A stretch of DNA of 54,163 nt, taken from Prevotella sp. ne3005. GTDB taxonomy: Bacteria > Bacteroidota > Bacteroidia > Bacteroidales > Bacteroidaceae. The notes below the pieces were generated by a model. The model saw only the letters and a program-made list of their open reading frames with translations. It was not told where the DNA came from and ran no database searches. Location: the NCBI RefSeq assembly GCF_900110085.1, contig NZ_FOCK01000014.1, positions 1-54,163 on the forward strand, written 5' to 3'. The position numbers and the translations under genes were made by a program. This document shows, piece after piece, positions 6,441-13,781 of this stretch (position 1 is its first letter; each line of letters opens with the position of its first letter).

Positions 6441-6468
6441 AAAGGTAAAAAAGTAAAAAAGTAAAAAG
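6441..6468 (+). repeat. Octamer repeats abutting the rplS start
   Basis: AAAGGT followed by AAAAAAGT, AAAAAAGT and AAAAAG run directly into the ATG at 6469. Same family and same position relative to the start codon as at the HU-like gene. Confidence 0.8.
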
Positions 6469-6828
6469 ATGGATTTAATTAAAGTTGCTGAAGAAGCATT
6501 TGCAACCGGCAAGAAGTTCCCAGAGTTCAAGGCTGGTGACACAATCACTGTCGCTTACAAAATTATCGAGGGTTCAAAGGAGCGTATCCAGCTCTATCGT
6601 GGTGTGGTCATCAAGATCGCAGGTCACGGTGACAAGAAGCGCTTCACTGTACGTAAGATGTCAGGCACCATTGGTGTGGAGCGTATCTTCCCAATCGAGT
6701 CTCCCAACATTCAGAGCATCGAGATCAACAAGGTAGGTAAGGTTCGCCGCGCTAAGCTTTACTATCTGCGCAAGCTCACTGGTAAGGCTGCCCGTATTAA
6801 GGAGAAGCGCCACAACGTTGGTGAATAA
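6469..6828 (+). CDS. rplS: 50S ribosomal protein L19
   Basis: The 119-residue protein is a typical bacterial L19 in length and sequence ([35 protein letters not shown], and the [20 protein letters not shown] ending). L19 sits at the interface of the two ribosomal subunits. It is transcribed alone, from a consensus promoter at 6333-6364, and followed by a strong terminator at 6841-6871. Confidence 0.98.
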   Translation: MDLIKVAEEAFATGKKFPEFKAGDTITVAYKIIEGSKERIQLYRGVVIKIAGHGDKKRFTVRKMSGTIGVERIFPIESPNIQSIEINKVGKVRRAKLYYLRKLTGKAARIKEKRHNVGE

Positions 6829-6840
6829 GAAAAGCAACAA

Positions 6841-6871
6841 AGAGAGGTTCCACAACAGGAGCCTCTCTTTT
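6841..6871 (+). terminator. Terminator of rplS
   Basis: Arms AGAGAGGTTCC (6841-6851) and GGAGCCTCTCT (6858-6868) pair over 11 bp with one wobble, 6-base loop, followed by TTTTC. It also stands right after the stop of the convergent 58-residue gene. Confidence 0.9.
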
Positions 6872-7047
6872 CATTTGTAGTTCTCATCGGCACTGGTCTC
6901 ACCATGAAGGGCCTCCTGAAAGGATTCCCAGTCCTGGAATCCCACAAAGAGCGACAGGCGGTCTAAGGCTTTCCTGTCTGGCTTGCGGATGATTTCCTTC
7001 TCTACTGCTTCGAGCAGTTTTTTCAGAGCTAAACGTTTCTTCTCCAT
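6871..7047 (-). CDS. Small charged protein, 58 residues
   Basis: The minus strand has an ATG at 7047 and a stop at 6873-6871. The peptide begins MEKKRLALKKLLEAVEKE and ends GETSADENYK; it is lysine- and glutamate-rich and predicted helical, with a short LSLFVGFQDWESF core. I know no family for it. Support for a real gene: a -7 box TAATTTTG at 7074-7067, placement between two gene units, and a terminator just after the stop. It diverges from the AICAR formyltransferase gene. Length is below most annotation cut-offs, so it may be missed elsewhere. Confidence 0.6.
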   Translation of the reverse strand: MEKKRLALKKLLEAVEKEIIRKPDRKALDRLSLFVGFQDWESFQEALHGETSADENYK

Positions 7048-7066
7048 ATTATTGTTAAGTTTGGTG

Positions 7067-7074
7067 CAAAATTA
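7067..7074 (-). promoter_or_regulatory. -7 box of the 58-residue protein gene
   Basis: TAATTTTG on the minus strand, 20 bases before the ATG at 7047. No exact TTTG lies at the expected upstream distance. It is packed next to the oppositely directed box at 7088-7095. Confidence 0.55.
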
Positions 7075-7087
7075 CAAAAATATTTTG

Positions 7088-7095
7088 TACCTTTG
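7088..7095 (+). promoter_or_regulatory. -7 box of the AICAR formyltransferase gene
   Basis: TACCTTTG, 28 bases before the ATG at 7124. The nearest TTTG (7060-7063) is 24 bases upstream, longer than the usual 19-21. Confidence 0.7.
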
Positions 7096-7123
7096 CACGC
7101 AAAAAGAAAAAAATCGCAAAAAG

Positions 7124-8311
7124 ATGAAAGAATTAGCACTCAAGTACGGATGTAATCCGAATCAGAAGCCCTCACGCATCTTCATGACCGAGGGCGAGTT
7201 ACCCATCGAAGTGATCAACGGGCGTCCTGGCTACATCAACTTCCTCGATGCATTCAACGCCTGGCAGTTGGTGAAGGAGCTGAAGGCAGCCACAGGCCTG
7301 CCCGCCGCCGCCTCGTTCAAGCACGTCAGTCCTGCTGGTGCTGCAGTAGGTCTGCCCCTGAGCGACACGCTGAAGAAGATCTACTTCGTTGATGACATCG
7401 CAGGCCTCGACGACAGTCCTATCGCCTGTGCCTATGCCAGAGCCCGTGGTGCCGACCGTATGTCGAGCTACGGTGACTTCGTGGCCCTCTCTGACACCTG
7501 CGACGCTACGACTGCCAAGATTCTGAAGCGTGAGGTGAGCGACGGTGTGATTGCTCCTGACTACACCCCTGAGGCTATCGAGATTCTGAAGGACAAGCGC
7601 AAGGGTACTTATAATGTGATTAAGATCGACCCCAATTACCAGCCTGAGCCCATCGAGCGCAAGCAGGTATTCGGCGTCACCTTCGAGCAGGGCCGTAATG
7701 AGATCAAGCTCGACGACGATGCCCTCTTCGAGAATATCCCCACCCAGAACAAGACCTTCACACCAGAGGCCAAGCGCGACCTGATCATCGCCCTTATCAC
7801 CTTGAAGTACACGCAGTCGAACTCTGTCTGCTACGTGAAGGACGGTCAGGCCATTGGCATCGGTGCCGGACAGCAGAGCCGTATCCACTGTACCCGTCTG
7901 GCAGGTAACAAGGCCGACATCTGGTGGTTGCGCCAGCACCCGAAGGTGATGAACCTGCCTTTCGTGGACGGTATCCGTCGTGCTGACCGCGATAACACCA
8001 TCGACGTGTATATCTCTGAGGATGAGCATGACGATGTGCTGCGTGATGGCGCCTGGCAGCAGTTCTTCAAGACTCAGCCCGAAGTGCTGACGATGGAAGA
8101 GAAGAAAGCCTGGATTGCCCAGAACACGAAGGTGGCTCTCGGGTCGGATGCCTTCTTCCCCTTTGGCGACAATATCGAGCGTGCCCACAAGAGCGGTGTA
8201 GAGTTCATCGCACAGGCAGGCGGTTCTGTGCGCGACGATCATGTCATTATGACTTGCGACAAATATGGCATCACGATGGCCTTCACTGGCGTAAGGCTGT
8301 TCCACCATTAA
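7124..8311 (+). CDS. purH: Phosphoribosylaminoimidazolecarboxamide formyltransferase, single-domain
   Basis: The 395-residue protein (start chosen at 7124, just after the promoter; MKELALKYGCNPNQKPS) is the AICAR transformylase domain alone, the step that transfers a formyl group from 10-formyl-THF to AICAR in purine synthesis. Landmarks are AASFKHVSPAGAAVG, the RARGADRMSSYGDF segment, NSVCYVKDGQAIGIGAGQQSR and SDAFFPFGDN. Bifunctional PurH proteins are about 510-530 residues and carry an N-terminal IMP cyclohydrolase, which is absent. Bacteroidota often have both a full PurH and this short form, so the symbol is used loosely. Confidence 0.85.
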   Translation: MKELALKYGCNPNQKPSRIFMTEGELPIEVINGRPGYINFLDAFNAWQLVKELKAATGLPAAASFKHVSPAGAAVGLPLSDTLKKIYFVDDIAGLDDSPIACAYARARGADRMSSYGDFVALSDTCDATTAKILKREVSDGVIAPDYTPEAIEILKDKRKGTYNVIKIDPNYQPEPIERKQVFGVTFEQGRNEIKLDDDALFENIPTQNKTFTPEAKRDLIIALITLKYTQSNSVCYVKDGQAIGIGAGQQSRIHCTRLAGNKADIWWLRQHPKVMNLPFVDGIRRADRDNTIDVYISEDEHDDVLRDGAWQQFFKTQPEVLTMEEKKAWIAQNTKVALGSDAFFPFGDNIERAHKSGVEFIAQAGGSVRDDHVIMTCDKYGITMAFTGVRLFHH

Positions 8312-8340
8312 AAGGTAAAAAGGTAAAAAAGTAAAAAGGT
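8309..8340 (+). repeat. Octamer repeats between purH-like gene and a small basic protein
   Basis: TAAAAGGT (contains the stop codon TAA), AAAAAGGT, AAAAAAGT, AAAAAGGT; two bases later comes the ATG at 8343. The array fills the whole intergenic gap. Confidence 0.85.
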
Positions 8341-8342
8341 AA

Positions 8343-8531
8343 ATGGACGATTTTCAGCATATACTTGAAAACGGCATCAACTTCGGACGTGGAGGTGATA
8401 AGCCCAAGGATGATGGCAAGGTGAAGACCAAGGCCAAGAAGAAAAAGTATATCACGGGAGCCCACGGTAGTGGCTCAGCCCGTCAGAAGGCGAAGTATCG
8501 CGAACAGCGTGCCAACCGCCATAAGAAATAA
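8343..8531 (+). CDS. Small lysine-rich protein, 62 residues
   Basis: The protein begins MDDFQHILENGINFGRGGD and becomes strongly basic (KVKTKAKKKKYITGAHG, ending REQRANRHKK). I do not recognise a family. A basic, disordered tail suggests nucleic acid or ribosome contact, but that is inference. It is in operon with the AICAR formyltransferase gene (31 bp gap made of octamer repeats) and is followed by a terminator. Confidence 0.65.
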   Translation: MDDFQHILENGINFGRGGDKPKDDGKVKTKAKKKKYITGAHGSGSARQKAKYREQRANRHKK

Positions 8532-8539
8532 ACCAAAGC

Positions 8540-8568
8540 AAATCCCCCGCCAATCGGCGAGGGATTTC
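8540..8568 (+). terminator. Terminator between convergent genes
   Basis: AAATCCC-C-CGCC and GGCG-A-GGGATTT pair around AATC with one mismatch; TTCTT follows. The minus-strand TPR gene ends at 8569, so the hairpin can serve both directions. Confidence 0.75.
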
Positions 8569-9681
8569 TTATCTCCTTATCAGAAGTTTTCCTTCCAACT
8601 TGTGTATCTTCTGCATCAGCCTGTAGCGCCCCATGACATAAATGAGAATGAAGAGGACGAAGCCCACCACCAGCCAGATGCTCATCCGCTGGACAAGTTT
8701 ACGATTCAGCGCAACCTCCTCCTGACTCAGCACCAGCTGGCGCTCTACCGACAACTCATCAAAATTGGCACTCTGGGTGATACTGAACACCGAGTCGAGA
8801 TCGACATACATCCTCCGCATGGCCCCAAAGCAATTCTTCATGTCGCCTGCCAAGGCATAGACACGAACCACGCTCAATGCACTGTCAGGAATGCCCCCCC
8901 TGTTCCGGATAATGGCCAAAGCCTTGTCATAGTCCTGGTCATAGGCAGCCTTGGCGGCATCCATGATTCCATCGTAACGGTGGTTGAAACCCGGATGGTT
9001 GCGATTCTTCAGATAGTCGTAGCGCTCATAAAGCAGATTGAAGTCCTTCCCGTCGTCCTTCGAGAGGAAAAGCACAAAGGCCTTATAGGCTATCGAAAGC
9101 GAGAGGAACTCCATATTATTCATCTTCTTGGCCAGAGAAATCGACTTCTCTGCATACTCCAGCGCCTTATTAGGGTCCTGAATATTCAGCAGATCGGCCA
9201 TATTCAGATAGGTAGTCATCGTAAACTTCGGATCACGATCGCCCACCTCCTTCAGGGCCTGCAGATAATATTTCTTAGCCTTCGGGCTGTCATAGCTCAC
9301 ACGATAGACATCGCCAAAGAGGCCAGTGGCCAGATAGTAATAGTCGGTATCGCCATTCCTCCTTACCACTTCGTCCAGCTCCTTGGCTGTCTTCATGGCT
9401 TTGTAGATATGGCGATGGCGCACATCATAGAAGCCCTCGTTGCACTTGATCTTGTAGTAATCCACAAGACGGTCGTTGTCAAGGAGGTACTCCTCATAAT
9501 CATTAGCCAACTCGTAGAACTCCTCTTCAGAGCCCTTCTCATAAAGTTCACGGAACTGGTGGAACATCTCCAGCACTTTCTCTTCCTCCGTCGAATATGC
9601 CGAGGCGGAACAGGGATTTATCAGCCATACTGCAGCTGACAAACAAACGATAGTAAACGGTTTATACAATTTATGGTTCAT
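8569..9681 (-). CDS. TPR-repeat membrane protein without output domain
   Basis: The 370-residue protein starts with MNHKLYKPFTIVCLSAAVWL (signal peptide, start chosen just after the promoter at 9695-9726). Residues about 30-310 are helical repeats of TPR type (YYLQALKEV, YLNMADLLNIQDPNKALEYA, KAFVLFL). One membrane helix follows near residues 335-357 (WLVVGFVLFILIYVMGRY) and then only about 15 cytoplasmic residues. The layout is the sensor half of Bacteroidota TPR sensor histidine kinases, but no kinase or DNA-binding domain follows. It may signal through a partner or be a trimmed relic. Confidence 0.75.
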   Translation of the reverse strand: MNHKLYKPFTIVCLSAAVWLINPCSASAYSTEEEKVLEMFHQFRELYEKGSEEEFYELANDYEEYLLDNDRLVDYYKIKCNEGFYDVRHRHIYKAMKTAKELDEVVRRNGDTDYYYLATGLFGDVYRVSYDSPKAKKYYLQALKEVGDRDPKFTMTTYLNMADLLNIQDPNKALEYAEKSISLAKKMNNMEFLSLSIAYKAFVLFLSKDDGKDFNLLYERYDYLKNRNHPGFNHRYDGIMDAAKAAYDQDYDKALAIIRNRGGIPDSALSVVRVYALAGDMKNCFGAMRRMYVDLDSVFSITQSANFDELSVERQLVLSQEEVALNRKLVQRMSIWLVVGFVLFILIYVMGRYRLMQKIHKLEGKLLIRR

Positions 9682-9694
9682 ATTAATTTCAGTG

Positions 9695-9726
9695 CAAAAA
9701 TACAATCTTTCTTCCAATCCTGCAAA
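9695..9726 (-). promoter_or_regulatory. Promoter of the TPR gene
   Basis: TTTG (9726-9723), 20 bases, TATTTTTG (9702-9695) on the minus strand, 14 bases before the ATG. Confidence 0.8.
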
Positions 9727-9776
9727 CAATTCGTTAAAAAACATCCAAAATATGGCCTTCTTTGGCAAAAAAAGGC

Positions 9777-9784
9777 TATCTTTG
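9777..9784 (+). promoter_or_regulatory. -7 box of the GH53 gene
   Basis: TATCTTTG at 9777-9784, 32 bases before the ATG; no exact -33 TTTG at the usual distance. Confidence 0.65.
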
Positions 9785-9815
9785 CAGGCAAAAACAATCA
9801 AAACTACTATATCCA

Positions 9816-11099
9816 ATGAGACTATCCAAGCTTATCCTTGCCTCTGCCCTACTCTTTTGCCTCACCACGATGCAAGCCCAGAAATACGTGGGGGGCGACC
9901 TCTCTGTATTATTAAAATATGAGGAGCAGAGCGCTACCTACCTTGACAAGGATGGTAAGGCGATCGCCGATGTGCTGACCTTTGTAAAGGAACAAGGATG
10001 GAACACCATCAGGGTACGACTTTTCGACGATCCTTCAAAGGATACTGATAAGAACGTGTGCCAGGACATCGAGTATGTAAAACGTCTCGGCAAGCGTATC
10101 AAGGACGCAGGACTCTACTTCCTGCTCGACATCCACTACTCCGACACATGGGCCGACCCCGAGCATCAGGTGTTCCCCTACTCATGGAGCATCTGGAGCT
10201 GGTATCCAGACGAGTCGGTCTATAAGTATACCAAAGAGTGGCTTGGGTCTTTAGTCTCAGCAGGGGCCACACCCGACTTCATCCAGACGGGCAATGAGAT
10301 CAGCTTCGGTATGCTCTGGGGCTTTAACCTCAATGGGAAATATGAAGACTGGGACGAATACGGCGGCCATCTAGAGGCCACTGCCGACTGGAAGGACTAT
10401 ACCAACAAGCACTGGGATAATTTTACTAATATGCTGAAGGCCGCAGGGAGGGCTTGTCGCGAGGAATGCCCCAACGCCAAGATTATCATCCACACGGAGC
10501 AGTGTGCCAACAATCCCACGCTCGACGTGGCATTCTTTAACCGCATCAAGCAGTACGGTATTGACTACGATATCATCGGTATCTCGTACTACCCTTATTT
10601 CAAGGGGCCACTCGCCAATCTCGACAACGGGCTGACAGAGCTGGAGGCCCACTTCCCCGACAAAATGATACAGCTGGTAGAGACGGGCTATCCATCGAAG
10701 TGGGAGGTCCCTGGCACAAGCTATAACTACACAAGTACCTACCCCTACTCCCACGAAGGTCAGCGTAAGTACACAGCCGACCTCATCACCATGCTCAACA
10801 AGCACGCCAAGGTTAACGGCCTATCCTGGTGGTACGCCGAGGCCAACGCCAAAGGCTGCACTGGCAGCCTGAAGGAAGGCTGGTACAACGCCTCGCTCTT
10901 CGATAACGAGACTGGCCGCGCGCTCCCTGCCCTCTATGAGCTAAAGAACTTCAGCAGCGGCAGTTCTGGCATCAGTCATATTACTGCAGACAAAGGAGCA
11001 AACGACACCTGGTATTCGCTTGATGGGAAGAACAATCCCAGCAAGCCCACTACCAAGGGCCTCTATATTAATAACGGACAGAAGATTATCGTCAGATAA
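9816..11099 (+). CDS. Arabinogalactan endo-beta-1,4-galactanase, GH53
   Basis: The 427-residue enzyme has a signal peptide (to about residue 21, TMQAQ) and a GH53 barrel that cleaves beta-1,4-galactan side chains of pectin. The acid/base Glu 161 lies in TGNEISFGMLWG and the nucleophile Glu 289 in VETGYPS. Other landmarks are WNTIRVRLF and LLDIHYSDTWADP. After the barrel a tail of about 40 residues has YSLDGKN and ends KGLYINNGQKIIVR, a C-terminal motif common on secreted Prevotella proteins and possibly a surface-sorting signal. An array of 22-bp repeats starts right after the stop. Confidence 0.9.
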   Translation: MRLSKLILASALLFCLTTMQAQKYVGGDLSVLLKYEEQSATYLDKDGKAIADVLTFVKEQGWNTIRVRLFDDPSKDTDKNVCQDIEYVKRLGKRIKDAGLYFLLDIHYSDTWADPEHQVFPYSWSIWSWYPDESVYKYTKEWLGSLVSAGATPDFIQTGNEISFGMLWGFNLNGKYEDWDEYGGHLEATADWKDYTNKHWDNFTNMLKAAGRACREECPNAKIIIHTEQCANNPTLDVAFFNRIKQYGIDYDIIGISYYPYFKGPLANLDNGLTELEAHFPDKMIQLVETGYPSKWEVPGTSYNYTSTYPYSHEGQRKYTADLITMLNKHAKVNGLSWWYAEANAKGCTGSLKEGWYNASLFDNETGRALPALYELKNFSSGSSGISHITADKGANDTWYSLDGKNNPSKPTTKGLYINNGQKIIVR

Positions 11100-11106
11100 A
11101 GACCTT

Positions 11107-11238
11107 TCCGATATTTGTTCATCCTGACACAGATATCTTGCATCAAAGTAAAACAACTTGTTTTACCTTCGTTAAGATAATCCCTTCAATTGTAAGAGAT
11201 AGTCTTTTCAAAGACAAAACAAGTTGTTTTGTTCTTGC
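11107..11238 (-). repeat. Array B of about 22-bp degenerate repeats
   Basis: Read on the minus strand, about six units of 20-23 bp follow each other without gaps. Their cores are AACTTG, GACTATC, GATTATC, CAAGTTG, AGATATC and AAATATC. The two units with CAACTTG and CAAGTTG also create exact 9-1-9 palindromes: GTAAAACAA/C/TTGTTTTAC (11148-11166) and ACAAAACAA/G/TTGTTTTGT (11214-11232), 66 bp or three units apart. The array fills the gap between the convergent GH53 and tolC-like genes. Confidence 0.65.
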
Positions 11239-11274
11239 AGCGATTACTGGAAGTAATGCTGCAGATATGGAAGC

Positions 11275-12603
11275 TTAGAAATCCAGCTCCCTACCACGGT
11301 AGAAGTCGATGAGTGCATGCTGGTAGAGGTTCTCGTAACGAGCCTGCACGAGGTCGGACTCAGACTTGAGGTAGTTGTTCTTCGACTCATTGAACTCCGT
11401 GATGGTTGCCTTGCCATTCTCATACTTGGCCTGCATCAGCTGGAAGGCGTCTTTCGAACTCAACAGGGCCTCATAAGCGCTCTTCTCCTTCGACTGGGCA
11501 TTCTGGGCGTTATAGTACACCTGCTGAATCTCCTTGTAGAGGGTTTTCTTTACATCCTCTAGTCTCAGCTGCTGCGTCTCATGGTCGATCTTAGCATTAC
11601 GGATGTTATTGCGCGTCTTGAAACGGTTGAAGATGGGGATGCTCAGATTAAGCCCAAGCGACTGACTGAAGTTGTTTTCCAGCTGTTTGCCAAACTTTTC
11701 GGACTCAAAGCCAGAGGTGGTATAATAGTTCGTACCAATTCCGCCACCCAACGAAAGGGTCGGATAGTTGCCAGCCTTAGCAATCTTAATACTGTGCTCC
11801 GCACCTTTCAGCTTCAACTGCTGCGACAGGATCTGTGGCTTCACACCCAGGGCTTCGGCATAGATCTGGTCAGGACCCAACAGTCCCACATTAGCCAGGG
11901 CATCCAGTTCTTCTTGGGAAGGACGTTCTATGGCAAACCCGTCAGGAGTAGGCAACTCCAGGAGTTGGGTGAGCGTGAGGATGGCCAGACGATAGTCGTT
12001 CACAGCCTGTGTAGCCGTCAGGCGACTCTTGGCCAGTGTGGCCTTCTGCTGTGAGAGCTCGGCCTCGGCAGCCTTGCCGTTCTTGACAAAAGCCTCCAGA
12101 CGGGCTACCTGTGCAGAGTCGATCTCTATCTGACGATTTGCCACATCAGCAATCTCCATGTCGTAGAGTATCTGAACGTAAGCCTTGGCCACCTGCATAC
12201 GGATATCGTCCTTCGCCTTCTCGAGGTCGGCAGTAGCAGCTTCGAGATTCAGTTGGTTGAGCTTGATCTCGTTAGGAATCTGAAAACCCGTAAAGAGCGG
12301 AATGCTCGTATTGAGGCCAAACGAGGTGTTACTCGTATTCGTATTGGTATAGGTATTATCTGACGTCAGACCACGTCCGAACGAGAACGACTGACTGACA
12401 CTACCTGTAAGATCCGGCAGGCGGGAGTTCCTGGCCGTCGAGAGACTGAGCTCTTGCTGACGGCACTTGTTTTCCTGCTCCTTGATGCTGATGTTATGCT
12501 CTACGGCATAGTTGCAGCATTCACGCAGGCTCCATTGCTTCTGCGCCCCTGCGGAAACAAGTGATAAATGACAAATGATAAATGATAAAACAATCTTCTT
12601 CAT
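11275..12603 (-). CDS. TolC-family outer membrane efflux protein
   Basis: The 442-residue protein has a signal peptide (MKKIVLSFIICHLSLVSAGA) and two outer-membrane-factor repeats (about 24-220 and 230-430), rich in the long coiled-coil helices of TolC. Typical pieces are LRECCNYAVEHNISI, NTSNTSFGLNTSIPLFTGFQ and LGLNLSIPIFNRFKTRNNI. It is last in an operon that also encodes an ATPase, two permeases and an adaptor, and forms the outer membrane exit duct of that exporter. The hydrophobic core of its signal peptide is encoded by heptamer repeats (12562-12589). Confidence 0.92.
   Translation of the reverse strand: MKKIVLSFIICHLSLVSAGAQKQWSLRECCNYAVEHNISIKEQENKCRQQELSLSTARNSRLPDLTGSVSQSFSFGRGLTSDNTYTNTNTSNTSFGLNTSIPLFTGFQIPNEIKLNQLNLEAATADLEKAKDDIRMQVAKAYVQILYDMEIADVANRQIEIDSAQVARLEAFVKNGKAAEAELSQQKATLAKSRLTATQAVNDYRLAILTLTQLLELPTPDGFAIERPSQEELDALANVGLLGPDQIYAEALGVKPQILSQQLKLKGAEHSIKIAKAGNYPTLSLGGGIGTNYYTTSGFESEKFGKQLENNFSQSLGLNLSIPIFNRFKTRNNIRNAKIDHETQQLRLEDVKKTLYKEIQQVYYNAQNAQSKEKSAYEALLSSKDAFQLMQAKYENGKATITEFNESKNNYLKSESDLVQARYENLYQHALIDFYRGRELDF
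12562..12589 (-). repeat. Heptamer repeats inside the tolC-like signal peptide
   Basis: Four tandem units on the plus strand: TGATAAA, TGACAAA, TGATAAA, TGATAAA. They encode the FIICHLSL part of the signal peptide. Seven is not a multiple of three, so gain or loss of one unit would shift the frame near the gene start. Confidence 0.8.
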
Positions 12604-12609
12604 AACCTA

Positions 12610-13719
12610 TCAATCTTTGTCGTCTGCTATTATCTCAGGACCACGAACCTTATCCTTGGCAGTAAGTCCCTTCTTAATCTCGATATTCACACCATCGGAG
12701 AGACCTGTGGTCACCAGAGTACGCTCATAAGTCTTCTCTTTGCCTTCACCTTTTATAATATATACAAAGGCAGAGTCGCCACTAAACTCGATAGCACTCT
12801 CAGGAACGCTAAGCACCTTATCGGCCTTGGCCAGCACGATCTCTGCATTGGCACTGTAGCCGGCACGAATCTTGCTATCCTCAGAGAGTTTCACAGCAGC
12901 CTTGATCTCGAACTGGTTGGCACCATTCGACTCTACGGCCTTCGGAGAGATATACTCAAGGGCTGCATCGAAATGCAGATCCTGCAGGGCACCAATCGTG
13001 ATCTTCATGTTCATGCCATCCACCAGCTGTCCCACTTCGGTCTCATCAATGTTACCACGGAAGATGAGGTCGTTCATATTGGCAACGGTGGCAATCGTCG
13101 TACCATCATTGAAGGTATTAGAGAGAATCACAGAGTTACCCACCTTCACAGGGATATCGAGGATGATACCGCTGATGGTAGAGCGGATAAGGGTAGAAGA
13201 AGCTGAGGCATTCGACTTCGACACACCGTCGCGCACCACCTGGAGAGCATCTTCTGCGGCCAATTTCTCGTGCTTGGCCTGATTGAGAGCCTGCTTGCTC
13301 TTGTCGTACTCATCGGCTGAGACGAGTTTCTGGTTATAGAGGTTCTCCTCGCGCTGGAAGTCGACCTGAGCCTGCTTCAGGTTGATCTCTGCCAGGCGCA
13401 CACGCATCTCAGCCGAACTGAGTTGATTCATATCGGGAATCACCTTCACCTTGGCAATCACATCGCCTGCGTTCACACGGTCGCCCGGCTCTTTGTAAAG
13501 TTCTGAGATGATACCAGAGATCTGCGGCTTGACGTTCACCTCGTTGCGAGGCTCAATCTTACCTGTGATAATGGTTGTCTTCTGGATGTCCTCCTTCTTA
13601 GGAGTAAACTCGTTGTAGACAATCTCCTTGGGTTGGCTCTTCTGCCACAAGAACACGAACGTTCCGATGAAAATCAGCGCGACAATCGCAGCGATAATCA
13701 GTTTACTGTACCTTTTCAT
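12610..13719 (-). CDS. MacA-like periplasmic adaptor protein
   Basis: The 369-residue protein (ATG at 13719) has an N-terminal membrane anchor (LIIAAIVALIFIGTFVFLW), a biotinyl-lipoyl-like segment (KPQISGIISELYKEPGDRVNAG), a coiled-coil hairpin (about 95-160), a second lipoyl half (STISGIILDIPVKVGNSV) and a beta-barrel domain. This is the order of MacA/HlyD-type adaptors, which link inner membrane ABC permeases to TolC. The gene lies 6 bp before the tolC-like gene and after two MacB-type permease genes, so the four form one export machine. Confidence 0.9.
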   Translation of the reverse strand: MKRYSKLIIAAIVALIFIGTFVFLWQKSQPKEIVYNEFTPKKEDIQKTTIITGKIEPRNEVNVKPQISGIISELYKEPGDRVNAGDVIAKVKVIPDMNQLSSAEMRVRLAEINLKQAQVDFQREENLYNQKLVSADEYDKSKQALNQAKHEKLAAEDALQVVRDGVSKSNASASSTLIRSTISGIILDIPVKVGNSVILSNTFNDGTTIATVANMNDLIFRGNIDETEVGQLVDGMNMKITIGALQDLHFDAALEYISPKAVESNGANQFEIKAAVKLSEDSKIRAGYSANAEIVLAKADKVLSVPESAIEFSGDSAFVYIIKGEGKEKTYERTLVTTGLSDGVNIEIKKGLTAKDKVRGPEIIADDKD

Positions 13720-13732
13720 AATTATATCTATT

Positions 13733-13781
13733 TTCAATCTTCAATTTTCAATCTTCAATCTTCAATTTTCAATTTTCAATA
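13733..13781 (-). repeat. Seven heptamers between permease and adaptor genes
   Basis: Seven consecutive 7-bp units on the plus strand, TTCAATC or TTCAATT (the last TTCAATA), fill exactly the gap between the permease stop at 13782 and the adaptor leader. On the mRNA they read GATTGAA/AATTGAA just before the adaptor start. Confidence 0.9.

Noticed and set aside
7199..8308. Long open frame of 369 codons antisense to the AICAR formyltransferase gene
   Set aside because: The plus strand carries a clear enzyme with promoter; the antisense product has no recognisable motif and arises from codon bias.
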